From NCBI GenBank assembly GCA_031772625.1, contig CM062814.1, forward strand, positions 366,207,750-366,271,749: 64,000 nucleotides of DNA, given 5' to 3'. This DNA comes from Pinus tabuliformis (taxonomy: Eukaryota > Streptophyta > Pinopsida > Pinales > Pinaceae). The first letter of the stretch is position 1; the number at the start of each line of letters is the position of its first letter. The notes below the pieces were generated by a model. It was not told the DNA's origin. It saw only the letters and a list, made by a program, of their open reading frames with translations, and searched no databases. The translations under genes were made by a program, and so were the position numbers. Positions 35,046 through 46,650 of this stretch are shown here, piece after piece.

Positions 35046-36645
35046 TTTCAAGAAAAAAAAAGCAGAGAGAAAACGAAGAGAAAATTGACTTTTCAAATGC
35101 ATTGCAAGTTACAGGTGGACCACAGGAAGCAAGAGGAAATGCCACAAAGCCTATTACACATCCTCTATACTCTTCTCCATCATTTCTGATTTTTTTCTCC
35201 ACCTCTCTGTGTTTTTTCTGAAGACTGTGCATCCTACAGGAGACCCTGTGTGTTCTACAGGAGGCTCCTGTAGAAATCACAGAGAGCCCGAAATAGCTTT
35301 TAAAAATAGTTTGAGGAGCTAAGGATTTTCATAGAGAGCATATAGGCCATCCATCCCACACCTGCACCACCTCATTTCCATTGATTTCTTTCCTTCCTGA
35401 AACAAAAACATAGAAACCAGTTAAAAAAAAAAATGAAATAAAAAAGAACAACACCTCCACAACTCACCTACAGCTTACCAAATCCTTCTCCATTGCCATC
35501 AAGATCTTCAGTAGCATTCTCACAGCTCCTAGCACAAGAGTCAGCTAAAATTTTTAGAGGGAGAAGCAGCTACAGGAGCTCCTGTAGGATTTCCTGTAGT
35601 AGCTGATCCCCTTAAAATCAAGCTCCAGCAGCAAAATAGGTGCAGCCACAGGAATGTAGAGGATGTTCGAAGAAGGATTCAACTAAAGGGCATCGGTACA
35701 AAACAAACAAGCCACATATCAAGAAGCAAAGAGCATATAGCAGAAGGGATACATGCATGCAGCATTGTAACCTAAGCATGCAGCAACAACAGAACCACGC
35801 AGCACTACAACACGAACATTCAACTTGAAGGTAAGCATCTAACCCTATCCTCTATTGCATCTGTATAATTCAAAAATTGCATGAATGAATGAGAAGGTTA
35901 GGGTTAAACCAGAAAGGTGGCCAGTTAACTGGCCACCCTCATCCAGTTCAGCTGCGCTCATCTGGAGATCTCACACACGTGTGCCTAGTCAACTCACAAA
36001 AAATCCAAAAAGATAGGCAGTGGCGGGTGTATAAACTCCGATGCAAATGATGGGAAGTAATTGCAGGCAAAAGTCATAAGGAGTCATGATGACATAGCAG
36101 TGGGGACCAATGGTTCGAATAATGGCAACGTACCCTTTTTTCCACCTCACATCATCACCAAAAATATGTCGAGTAAACATAAGTACTCCTCCTCGAACTT
36201 ATTCACCACCTTTGTTTTCATTTTATCATCGTCCCCGCGGCTGCAGCAAGCTCCATACCACTTCCATAGCCTCAAAACTATCATTCTTTGTCGTTTTCAG
36301 TCCACCTCCTCCTGTCAGGGTTCTACAGGAGCATTATTGGGTTTGATAGGAGCATTAACAGGTTCTGTAGGAGAAGCTACAACCATTTCTATAGGAGGGG
36401 CAGTAAGCAGTTTTGCAGGAGAAAGCACGGGTTTTTCGCTCAAATTCAGACTTGAAGAGGTAGGCTCTGTACAAACCCACCTTTGATATTCATATGTACA
36501 AGGAATGATGCAATTTTAAGGATGAATTAAGCCTGAAAAGAAGAGGAATTGCATTAAAAAATTCTTCCTGTTTCTCTGTTTCCTGTTTCTGCAAAAATTG
36601 TTGTCTCCTTCTCCACCTGGGGTGTTCCAAAAGATTATAAACATA
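35046..36645 (+). other. Element E spacer between pol and third ORF
   Basis: No gene supported. Carries many copies of CTACAGGAG or its complement, including a perfect 18-base palindrome CTACAGGAGCTCCTGTAG at 35570-35587 and a cluster at 36310-36430. A pyrimidine-rich stretch (TTTCTCTGTTTCCTGTTTC, near 36570) lies about 60 bases before the third ORF, where element C has an acceptor-like site. The ORF at 36061-36486 is not conserved in C and is treated as chance. Confidence 0.5.
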
Positions 36646-39191
36646 ATGACAGGGGGATTCATGAGGAAGGAACCCATAAATTCAGTCAGGCTCCATGAAC
36701 ATCCTGAGGCAGTAGCCATTTTTACCAGAGCCAATTGGATGCCATTTTTCAAAAAACTTAGAGGGTATGATGAAGAAGTGACTCAGGAGTTTGCCCTTTC
36801 CTTGGTACCCCACTCAAAGACCCATGCCACTGTTACTTTCAGAGGTCTCACCATGGAAATCACCCCAAAATTTATCAGTAGGGTTACCAGTCTTCCACTT
36901 GGACTACCCTGGAGCAAAGATGAAAAGCCATTGGGTCAAGTTGCTAAGAAAACCTTCTTCCAACCAAATGAGCATCCTATAGAGGACAAAAATGGCATCA
37001 GAAGAACAAGCATACCTTACCCTTGGAATGAGGTTAGTTACCAAATTATCAAGTACATTTCCTGGGAAGGGAGGTATAGCATATTTTATGGTTACCATTT
37101 CAGACTTCTGCATGAGCTGAGATATGGCATGGATATTCCCACACTCCAAAAACTCAACATTCTCTATTTTCTCCTACAGTCCCTTGTAGACTCCAGCATT
37201 ATATTGAAGGTAGGAGGTTCAGATCAATTGGCTCACCATGGACTAATTAAACTGCTGGTGGAAGAAGCCCTCCACACCTTCACAATCCCCATAGCCTGGG
37301 AGATCTTCAGAAATATGACAGGAGAAGATGATATAAAATCCCTCACATATGACCTCAGTCCTTCTGAAAGTGAGGGGGAAGAAAAAAAAGGGGAAGATGA
37401 GGAGGAAACCAAAACAAAGAAGGAAGAACCTAAAACAGGGAAGGAAGAGACTAAAACAGAGGAGAAAAAGACCAAAGCAGAGAAGAAGGAACCTAGGACA
37501 GAAGAGAAAAAGACTAAAATAGAAAAGAAAAAGACTAAACCAGAGAAGAAAAAGACTAAAGTAGAGAAGGCAGAAACTAAACAAGATGAGAAGGAAACCA
37601 AAACAGAGCTAGAGGAAACAAAGCTAGCAGAGGAAGAAAAGACAAAAGAAGAGGAAAAAGGGGAAAAGAAGACAAAAGTGTCTCCTGAGACACTAGAAAG
37701 GGAAGCAGCAGTTGTTCTTGCTGCCCTCAGCACCCCAGTTAAACCCAAACAAAAGAGGAAAAGGCAACCATCAATGTATTTTAGGGCTCGAAAAAGCACA
37801 AGAATAAAAATAGGGAAGCCACAGGGAAGAATCTCCATCCAAAACCCCCATTACTTATGAAAGAGGAATTCCTAGATCCTCCACTTCGAAGGAAAGAATA
37901 AAACTACATGACTCAAACACAGTCCTACAGGAGGCACAGACTGCTCTATAGGAGACCCTAACAAAGCTATAGGAGACTGAGAAACTTGAGAAAAGGGTAG
38001 AAGAGCAGACCAAGGTGAAGGATGAAACAACATAGACTCTAGAACCTGACCCCCAACCTAGTTTGGGCTCTTATTACAATCTCCTTGAGGGGGGGAAAAT
38101 CATCCCACAGAAGTTTGCAGTCCCACTTTTCTTTGAGCTAGAGAAAGGAAGAGTAAGAAGCCATAGATGGATGCAAATTTCCAAGTCCAAACGGGTGGAA
38201 GACATTAGCAACATGGATAGAAAGCTTAGAAAAATGGGTCAGGAGTTGAGCATTGTAAGACATATAGAAGCAATCAGAAGATCTCACTTGGAAGAAAAAA
38301 ATGAAATGTTAAGAAAATAGCTGCAAGAAAAGGACACACAGTTGGCATGCATGGCCAACTGGTCTATGGAGGCACTACAGTGAAGGCAACCAACAAAATC
38401 ATATGGAGTATACCTCAAAGACCAGTGGCTACAGTTTCAGATCAAGACCTTGGCACAGAGAAGCACCATTGCTTTTCAGGATTATAAACAGTTTACAGAC
38501 CTATGTGACCAAAGTTCAGCAGAAGACAAGGCAAAGATAGCAGAGTTTTATTTTCATAACTTGGCCCTCACTGATATGAACCTATGGGACCCTAATGCTA
38601 GGCTAGGGGACTCACAGCTGATGGCCATGGCATCATGGATGAATCATGAGGAGAAAAGGGCGGCATAAATAAAAAAAGTTGATGGAAAAAGAGAAAAATA
38701 AACCCTTCATGATCCAAGCTAAGCCAACAAACCCCATGGCTCTCATCTATGTCCACCAGTTGCTTGCAAATAATCCTCAAAGTGCCCCTAAGTATATCAA
38801 TGAGCAGGCCTAGGCCATTGCACATTTTGAAAACATGGAAAGGTTACTTGGGGAAGACTTTATTCATGCTTGTATGAGGAGGTGTAACACTCTTCCACAC
38901 AGTCTGCAAATCAAGGAGTATCACTCCCCAACAAGGATGAAAGAAGAATTAAGGAGAGTGCCACTGTACAAGCGCTTTATGCAGAGTTTGGAGGCCAATT
39001 GCATTGGCCTCAAATTGAGTCCTCCAATACTACTAGGCCTACTGGAAGGTGTAAAAGAGGAAGAAGGACAACAACAATGGGAAGAGGTGGATATAAAGAC
39101 AGGATTCCATGATAAGGAAGAGGATATCACATCAAAAGCATGGGATTTCAGGGAGATCATCAGGGCCATCAAAGATGAGGAGACAGACTAG
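36646..39191 (+). pseudogene. Element E third ORF (aORF), decayed
   Basis: ATG at 36646 begins an open stretch to a TGA at 37858-37860. N-terminal domain (about 230 residues): WMPFFKKLRGYDEEVTQEF, FRGLTMEITPKFISRVTSLPLG and HHGLIKLLVEEAL match element C. A Glu/Lys repeat linker (KTEEKKTK-type units, 37390-37670) and a basic tail follow. After a gap, two more frames hold a coiled coil (38063-38320) and the C-terminal domain (AEFYFHNLALTD, GDSQLMAMASW near 38540-38640; LRRVPLYKRFMQSLEANCIG near 38950-39015), ending 38 bases before the LTR. Function unknown. Confidence 0.75.
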
Positions 39192-39217
39192 TTGCTCAGA
39201 GGATGAGCAACACATTC

Positions 39218-39229
39218 AGTAGGGGGTGA
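39218..39229 (+). other. Polypurine tract of element E
   Basis: AGTAGGGGGTGA immediately before the 3' LTR. Confidence 0.8.
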
Positions 39230-41339
39230 TGATGAGCCCCATAAATGGGTAATTATATGGGCTCATTTGGCCTCCTAACTTAGCTTAATCTACCATTGTC
39301 ATTCGTTTATTGCATGTTTTTTATTATATTTATGCTAATAGAGTGAGTTGGGTTAGTCATTATGCCATGAAGTCTAATGTGTGCTTTATGCAGATTTTTG
39401 GTTAATTTTGAGATAAATTCAAAGGTTTAATGAGCATTTGGCAGCCAATATTTGACGAAGACAAGGGAGATGATTTATAAGAGGGTGTCCCCCTCATTGA
39501 TGACCCCCTACTTTGAATCCTCCTTCAGAAATCCTGGAGCACAAGCAGCCACATCAGTGCATCAAAGAGGCAGCCGAGCAAGTGAATGTTAACTGTTGTC
39601 TTTCTCAAGTCCTGGGAGTCGAGCCTCCATGATTTTAGGAGAGATATTGGGAGCTCTATTTGTATAAATATAGAGGCCTAGGGCCTCTGTAGGTTTTTGG
39701 ATGTTAGTCAAATTTTCGCACTTTTGTTGCAGCTCTTTCTCAACTCATTTCGAGCTTACTTTTGTGAAGAGTTTTATGTAATATGACTATTATTTTGATA
39801 ATGGAAATGAAATATTTTCTAAGCAAGCACTGAGTTCTTTCAGAGGGTTGACGCTCTTGGGTTAGGGCCCAACCCAAGCTGTCCATCACCTCTTGTTTTG
39901 TATTTATATGTTTTGTTTCAGTTCATGAATTAGTTGCTGTTAGATAGATTTCTTCCTTGGTTAGAATAGGTTTCTTTTGGTGATTTACATAGCTGTTTCC
40001 ATTTCAGTTTGTTGGAGTAATTTAAATAGTGATAGGAGAAAGATAAAAAAGTCCATCAATAGAGCCTTGACCTCCTTTCCTCCCTTTGGGACCGTGAGCT
40101 GAGGTCAAGACACTCTGGCAACCAAAAACACAGTTTTGCCTTCTCCATGCAATTTCTAGTGTTATAGTTTGATTTAGAGGTTGATGCTTTGCTTCAGATC
40201 CATTTTTCCATACTCATGTCTATTTTTGCAAGAAATCTCCTTTCATGTGTTCCTTTCCATATAGCATTGTTCAACATTCTAGTTTCCTAGATCAGAATTT
40301 AGGTTAACATGAGATACAATTCTGTTTTTTGGTGCAATTAGTTTCTTTGCTTGATTAGTTTCAGTGTTTGATTTGCAGCTCTTTTGTAGTATATCTTTGC
40401 ACATAATAAGTCAATAAATCAGCCATCACTATCTCTTTTGCTACATGCTCCATAGGTCATTCACAGCCCCTCATCAATCTTCCCTAATTTGTTGTGTTTT
40501 TCTCATAAACTTTCCTCTCGTCCCTTGAACAAATCCAACCATCATTCTGTTTCCTAATCCTTCTTGATGAACCTTGGACACCTTAACACACCCCTCTAGT
40601 CTTTAGTTACCATTTTCCACCATTTTTCCACCTTTAAAACCTCTAAAATAGCGCTCGACATCCTCCTATAGATCCTCTTGTAGATCCCCTGCAACCTCCT
40701 GTAGAATTTCTTGTAAGTGGCTTTTTGAAGACCGATTGCAGGGAAAGCCTCCAGAAGGTTACCAGAGGCCTCTTAGGACCCCTCCACACCTTCCTACACC
40801 TCTACAAATCCAAAAGTCGCCCTCCATCGCCACCTAATTGCTGCCACATCCACAAACAAATAAATTACATGCATAACAATTTCACATAAAATACATAAAA
40901 ATCCAAAAAAGATGTTTTTTTCTTATTTCCTTCTAGAAATAGCTTGAATAGGTGTAGTTTACTTCCTCAGTAGGTAATGGCACTCCTTTCCTAGATTTTC
41001 ACCTCTCTTTTTGCAAAAGTAGGGTTAGTCGGTAAATTAGGGTTTGCTAGGTTTACTTCACATTTCAGTCTTCTTTCTCTTTCTGCAAGTAGAATAGCCT
41101 TTGTAGAGTAAGCTTTCCTTTCTTTCATCACATATAAAGCTTCTTTTGGAATTCATAGAAATTGGTTTGAGCTCCTAGTGATCTTGCGCCAGCTGACCAA
41201 GTGACAGCCTGCAGTAAGAACTAGTACTTGTGCATACAGCACCGTCGCTTCCAAGTTTGTTATGAACTACCAGGTTTATAAAAGTAAAGTAGGAAACCTA
41301 GGAGTTGCAGCATTATTGCTGCAATATTGGTGCTCACCA
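39230..41339 (+). repeat. Element E 3' LTR
   Basis: 2110 bp, TGATGAGCCCC to GCTCACCA. TATA box at 39663-39670. Confidence 0.93.
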
Positions 41340-41344
41340 GAGGA
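41340..41344. repeat. Target-site duplication of element E, right copy (GAGGA)
   Basis: Identical to 27037-27041. Confidence 0.9.
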
Positions 41345-41997
41345 TGTGACCGTTAAATAGATGTGTGTGCATGATATCCCACACCACTCCGCGGTGGTGG
41401 AGCTATTTGATGAGGTGAAGGCAAACAATCGCTAGTGACAGCAACTGTGCCTGCCTATGATTTCGCAACTCCATCACCAAAGTGTGCTAAGTGGGGTTCA
41501 TATATGTGAAGAAGATACTCAAATATTCCACCAAGAAATTCCCAATCAATATCATATTCGGTGAATCGGTATGAAAGATTACAAAAGTGTGTGTAAAATT
41601 GTTCAATGGAATCATTGGGTGCTTTTCATAATTCCATAATTTCTTTGTTGAGTTCTTTATAGTTAAAGTGATTGAAAGCATGGTCTATCTTTGCGACCCG
41701 ATGAACAAGAGAATGAATAAATTTTTCGGGCAACATGGCACACCAGTGCATTGGGTGCCCTCAAAGCATGTAGATGAACAATGCACAGGTCATGTATTCT
41801 TCTAAGATTCCATGCCTTTCATGTGAGCCTACAACCTCAACTGCATACCTAACCAAGGCTACGTGGCGACCACCATAATATGTTTTATGAGACAAGCTAT
41901 CCAAGAGTTTTTTTGAGATAATGAAATCGTTTCCATAAGACATACATTCTGAAAGCGAAACTTGGTAGTTAGTCATGATAGATATGTAGAGATTCAA
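41345..41997 (-). pseudogene. Element B gag, first piece
   Basis: Minus-strand frame starting near MTNYQVSLSECMSYGN. Retrotransposon gag signatures: AVEVVGSHERHGILEEYMT, GHPMHWCAMLPEKFIHSL, KIDHAFNHFNYKELNKEI, NDSIEQFYTHFCNLSYRF and DIDWEFLGGIFEYLLHIY. Internal stops near 41761, 41622, 41452 and 41354. The frame continues into 26368-27036 when element E and one GAGGA are removed. Gag would package the RNA; with no pol in B, enzymes would have to come from another element. Confidence 0.8.
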
Positions 41998-42026
41998 AAC
42001 AGATGTGAGGACTCAACTTGTCAACT

Positions 42027-42046
42027 GGCCCTTATTCTAGTGCCAA
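42027..42046 (-). other. Primer-binding site of element B
   Basis: Minus strand TTGGCACTAGAATAAGGGCC, two bases after the LTR. Element A has a closely similar site (49402-49422), different from the tRNA-Asp and tRNA-Met types in C, D and E. I do not name the tRNA. Confidence 0.6.
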
Positions 42047-42048
42047 AT

Positions 42049-45000
42049 TGTTGATGATGATGGACCCGCCAACATGTAAGCGGATCTCCATGGTACGTAG
42101 TCCCAATTAGAACTTAGACCGTTTCGTGTAGGAGTCCGAGTAGTGGGTCGTACGATAATGCCTTGAATGTGATTTTGTACAGAGGCAAGTAAGATAACTC
42201 TGTTGGTAGCAAGGGTGTGATAGTTCATTGAGCCAAGGAAGGTGAATGAGAGGTTCTAACACATATGGGTTGATATGAGTGCACCCCTTGGAAACCTATG
42301 ATAGTACATAGTTAAGAAGGGAACACACGAGTGAAGATGCATCACAACATGGAAGGAAATTTAGCAAGCAATCCAAAGTGATGGTTAAAGAAACAACACA
42401 TTTTAGAAAGATTCATACATACATACACAGATAGCTATACCAGAATGTGTAAGCAAACCAATACATATATCATTTAGAGTAAACCAGATAGCATAGAATA
42501 CAATACAACATATGCATGAAACGTGTTGGCTCTTCTTATATTAAGAAGTGTAAGTTCCAGTCATACAATACATCCATGTCTAACCACTAGTTCCGATAGC
42601 AGAACATTACAGCCACAACCGCCTGCTCTTCCAAAGAGATGTACTAGCTCTATGCAATGGAGAAGCCAAGGCTCTTTACAATACTATCCAAGCTCTCCCA
42701 AAGATAGTCTTATCGGAAGCTTGGTTAACCAAAATCCTATACAATGAGTTATGAGGTTCTCTTTATAGTAAAGGGTGGGGTGACCCTTGACATTCCCCTT
42801 TTTGATAGTTCATATACCCTCATGACTCTTTGTCTACTCTATGATAGTTACATCGAACTATCAACACTTGACTTACACTTGACATGATGTCTCATGTGAG
42901 ACAAATTGGCTTGAGCAAGCCATGCAAGACATCACTAGAACTTGGTCCATTGTGGTGAGACTAACTCTTTGACATGCTTGTGATGGTGAAGGTGGTGAGT
43001 TGATGCCAAGCTTGGTCGTTTGTGATGGTGTGCATGCGCTCCATGGTGAAATATTACTAAATCAAACTCTTGCCTCCATTGCATCTGGGTGCATTAGTGT
43101 GGCTCCTTCATCCCACTCATCTGCTAACATGCACATGTTGTTCTTGGGTGGGGCCGGAACAACAACACACTGATGCATAGTGTCCATGTTGTTCTTCCAG
43201 TGTGTGTTGGTGGTCATGCACATCAACTGCCAATTACATGCTCAACTCCAGTCAGACTTGCTTCTTGTCTTCACCTTGGTGAGTGTGCTAAATGTGTGGG
43301 ATTGCATGCGCGGGCACAATGACATGCATGTTGCTGCATTCCCTTGCATGCGATCAACAACACTACTCACCTTGTTTCCTTGCTACCGACTGCTGGGATG
43401 GATCTATAACTTGTACAGGTTCAGTTTCATCTGTGAGCGCATGTTGTGCCCCTTTCTGTTCCTATTCCTACTGTAACTCATTTGCTTGTTTGTGCAATGC
43501 ATGTTCTTCCTTGAGTTGTTACTTCAACACATGCAACTCCTTCTTTATTCCATTCTCTATCTTTGCGCGATCTTCAAGTCATACCATCACCTCATAGCCT
43601 AAGTCTCCAAAGTTTCTTTCATCACCAGTGGATTTTCTTGAGCTTGCAACTTTGTTCCACTGTTGTGTTGTCAACAACCTTCCTCTTACATTCATTGCAT
43701 CTAGTATGTTTCCTTCAACTGTTGTTCATGATGTTGCTCGTTGTGATGTTGTTTCTGTCATATCTTGATGTCCTTGTCTATGAACAACTTGATGTCTCCT
43801 TGGGTAGGCAAGTCCATAGACACTTGATCGACTGCATCTCCAAGTGTGGTTTGAACGGTGTCTTCGACTCTGCTCTTTTGGAAACCATTGTACCTATAAT
43901 GCTGAGAGGCAGATGAACACCTATGATACCTAGAGACATGAAAACATTCAACATGAACTTGAGAATTGACTTGCAACATACCTCTGTGACGGATCATGAA
44001 GGTTGCATAATTTACTACGGGAGGTCGGGAGACTGATTGCCAAGATTATGCAAGGCATAGTCTAGTCTATTGGGAGGTTGACTGACTACTGGAGCTGCAC
44101 AATGCACAATTCAGTCTGGCTGCTAACTGCTAGAATTGTGTAAAAAGAAATCTCAGTTGGCAATGGTTATAGGCTCAGTGACTGTATTGCGAAATGATTT
44201 GGGCCAATAGTCACTGTCCCTTAGAATTGCGCAATACAATACTGGAGGATAGTCACTGGGTAGAAATTTGCAGTTCTCGATAGGAAGATAGAGCCTTCCC
44301 TCTCAGGATTGTGCAATGCAGTCTTGGTGAAGTAGAGTCTAGGCCAAGGCTACCTAGACTCGCCGACAGGCAACTAAAAGAAAATGTGAATGTAAATGCA
44401 TGGTGATGATGAGTGTAAGCAAAAAGGAATGATCGTGAATGCAAAGAGTGAATGACAGTTTCAGAAAACAAAACATCATGCATGTGGGTGAGGTGAGTCA
44501 CCGAATCGGTGACTCTTCTCGAAAAATAGTTTCATGCATGTGACAATAGTGAGATGTTAATAAAAACTGAAACAGTGCTAGTACAAGCTAGTATGTATCA
44601 AAATGACAGCAAGCACTCACTGAAATCAAGCAGACAACATTCATACGAAGCGAAACACAAAAAGCGCCAGAAATGCAACACAAGACATGGGAAGCGGGCT
44701 TACCCCAAAACAACTGAGCTGAATGTGCTGACGGCTCTAAGATATGATGTGGGATGTCAGAGCTGCAAGTTTGATCTTAGGAATGATCTTTGCAGTGTCT
44801 AGTTCATGAGTTTTGATAAAATGAAATATGTGACATGCATGCCACAAATCTAGGAATATCAACACTTGGTGGGAGGTTTCCAAGATGATCCTTCATGCAA
44901 CCTCCAACTAATAAAAGTAAATCCATGAATCAAGGGATGCCTTAGCATGCTACCTTGGGGGAAGCAACCCATGGATGGAAATTTGTTTTGCTCAGTCCCG

Positions 45001-45512
45001 GAGGGAACCGGTCAACTAAACTACACATGCAAGAGGTTTCTCAACTACTGGGAGAAAATGAAGGGAGTTTGGTTTGTTGCCGAGGAGATTTGCACAATTT
45101 CTGGGCAAAGTAGCTTACTGCTGCCCAGGATTGCGCAATTCATGGGTTTAGCATCCTTTCTGGGTGGAATTGCGCAATTTTATGGATGATGCTTGACTGG
45201 AACAGTTGGGCAGTTCTAGAGCCCAACAGGCTGCGAGACAAAATTGCGCAATTTCTAGAGGGAAGGTTGGTTGCCCTCCAAAATTGCACAATTTCTTGAG
45301 GGAGATGCTCAGCTTGCATCTGGACTAAGTCCAAGCAAACAACCTGTAATGGGGGTGCATCAAGCTATGATAAAAAGGCTCCCTTTCTGCAAGAAAAACA
45401 ATGAAGCTTGAGTACTTGACGAAGCATGACATGCTGTTGTGAAAGGTTGGTAGGGAGGCTCCCAAACAAAGCTAAGGAAAAATTTTGGAGGGTGGTTGTA
45501 GCTGCTACAACA
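42049..45512 (-). repeat. Element B 5' LTR
   Basis: 3464 bp, TGTTGATGATG to GCTACAACA on the plus strand. Uninterrupted counterpart of 687-2127 plus 18073-19974, and thus shows the empty target of element C near 43477. The ORFs at 43180-43916, 44253-44802 and 44947-45334 are not preserved in the other LTR. Confidence 0.85.
45091..45294. repeat. Palindrome array in B 5' LTR (U3 side)
   Basis: Palindromes of the form AAATTGCGCAATTT at about 45096, 45135, 45174, 45209 (decayed), 45247 and 45287, spacing 35-40 bases. The spacers themselves can fold (for example GAGGGAAGG ... GCCCTC). As the element is on the minus strand, this lies near the outer end of U3, where enhancers often sit. Confidence 0.75.
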
Positions 45513-45517
45513 TACTG
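45513..45517. repeat. Target-site duplication of element B, right copy (TACTG)
   Basis: Pairs with TATTG at 682-686; one transition. Confidence 0.75.
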
Positions 45518-45900
45518 TCTGAATTATATGCTCTATGGATGACACTAGGTATTTTTCCTTGTCCAAGGCATGATTGAGATTACAGAAATCTACACACAGG
45601 TAGATCTCCCCAAAATTGTTTTTTCCAAGGACTAAATTGAACACCCATGTTGAATCTTGCACTTTGTAGATGATCCAGGAATCCAACAACTGGGATAGTT
45701 ATTTCTGTATGAGGGGCTCAAGTGATGGATGAACTTTCCTTAGATTTTGCTAAAAATCCTTGGCCCCTTCCTTGATTCGTATGACATGCTGGATTATTTG
45801 TGTGTCATATGTCTTGATATTGTCGTACGTCCACGCAAATACATCACGGTACTGTATGAAAATGTGGATGAAAACTTGCTACCCTTGCGATGTACAACGT
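45513..45900 (-). pseudogene. Element A reverse transcriptase, first part
   Basis: Minus strand: LRKVHPSLEPLIQKEL, a mutated STWVFNLVLGKNNFGEI, LCVDFCNLNHALDKEKY and EHIIQTV, where element B breaks in. These match the finger and palm entry of gypsy RT. Continues in frame at 686. Confidence 0.8.
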
Positions 45901-46149
45901 ATATCGAGATTTACAAACTTTGTATCCTTGTCTGTTCCCATGTTAATTTCATCGTGCAACAATGTAGAGCTGTGGGTTTTGGCATTCATGAGTCCATGAA
46001 AGTGGTTCTGCAATTCATATAGATTCTCAAGTGATACCACCCTTGGGGATGAGGTTTCCTTTGCTTGCATCGGCTCTATCCTGGAGAGACTGTTTGTGCT
46101 CATCCTCATCTATCATTGTGTCTTTGGAGATGTCAACGTTAGCCATGAA
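45901..46149 (-). pseudogene. Element A linker between RNase H-fold domain and RT
   Basis: Decayed frame with bits such as VVSLENLYELQNHFHGLMNAKTHSSTLL. Low similarity to anything named; it connects the two domains in one polyprotein. Confidence 0.5.
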
Positions 46150-46650
46150 ATGTAGTATCTATTAATCATCATGAAAAAAGCATAAATTTGTGACATTATC
46201 CGAGATAGATGGTTTATAAACAATCTCAATAGAAAATCTATCCCTTAACGGTGAAATCCTAGCAACTGCATTCGTTAGGGCATCTATAGTTGCATTATGC
46301 AATCTTGACACTGAAATAATATTAAAAGCTTGGAATGAGAGATAAGTCACCATATCTCTTGTTGATAACTCTTAAGACGTGGTGACACACAATGTATGGT
46401 GTTACGTACTTGATGCACCATGATCTTTGAGTCGCCTACTACTTTTAGAACAACAATGTTGAGGTTGATGGATTTCTCTAAGCCTAAGACAAGAGCTTCA
46501 TACTGAGTGTTGTTGTTCATGCAATCGAACTCTAAGAGGCTAGAGATTAAGTGTTTTCTGTGCAGTGGGTCTACTAAAACACAACCAGCTCCAGAGCCCT
46601 CCTACATCTTAGATCTATCAAAGTACATGGTCCACATATCATTTGTACAA
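46150..46650 (-). pseudogene. Element A RNase H-fold domain located before RT
   Basis: Minus strand reads WTMYFDRSK (first acidic residue), GSGAGCVLVDP, NNNTQYEALVLGLEKSI (Gln where the second catalytic Glu is expected), VVGDSKIMVHQVRNTI (Asp), LKSYQQEIW, then after a frameshift VSRLHNATIDALTNAVARI. This is the plant/archaeal-type RNase H pattern. It lies between protease and RT, unlike the usual gypsy RNase H after RT. What follows RT in A is outside the window. Confidence 0.8.

Larger units (their letters stand above)
27042..41339 (+). mobile_element. Element E: 14.3-kb Ty3/gypsy (Athila/Tat-like) retrotransposon with a third ORF
   Basis: Complete insertion with 2.1-kb LTRs (27042-29152, 39230-41339), TSD GAGGA, tRNA-Asp-like primer site, gag-protease, RT-RNase H, integrase, hairpin cluster, non-coding spacer, third ORF and polypurine tract. 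Same layout as element C but in the opposite orientation and clearly a different family. Frames are broken by scattered stops and shifts. Inserted within the gag frame of element B. Confidence 0.93.
687..45512 (-). mobile_element. Element B: gag-only LTR retrotransposon with about 3.4-kb LTRs, host of nested elements C, D and E
   Basis: The two LTRs are 42049-45512 (5', intact, 3464 bp) and 687-2127 plus 18073-19974 (3', split by element C and lacking about 150 bp at its inner end). The internal region, once C, D and E are removed, is only about 2.8 kb: 41345-42048, 26368-27036 and 19975-21388. It encodes a gag-like protein and shows no protease, RT, RNase H or integrase. This resembles the non-autonomous TR-GAG or LARD classes. 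A later deletion of pol cannot be excluded, because the 3' internal end and polypurine tract are missing. Confidence 0.8.

Noticed and set aside
36061..36486. 141-residue ORF before the E third ORF
   Set aside because: Made of CTACAGGAG-type repeats, absent from elements C and G.
37233..37838. Serine/phenylalanine-rich minus ORF opposite the E third ORF; similar antisense ORFs at 5736-6146 and 62445-63118
   Set aside because: Mirror frames of biased Glu/Lys or Asp/Gln codons.
2128..41339. C and E as two copies of one family
   Set aside because: LTRs, spacers and hairpin units are unrelated at DNA level; only protein motifs and primer type are shared.
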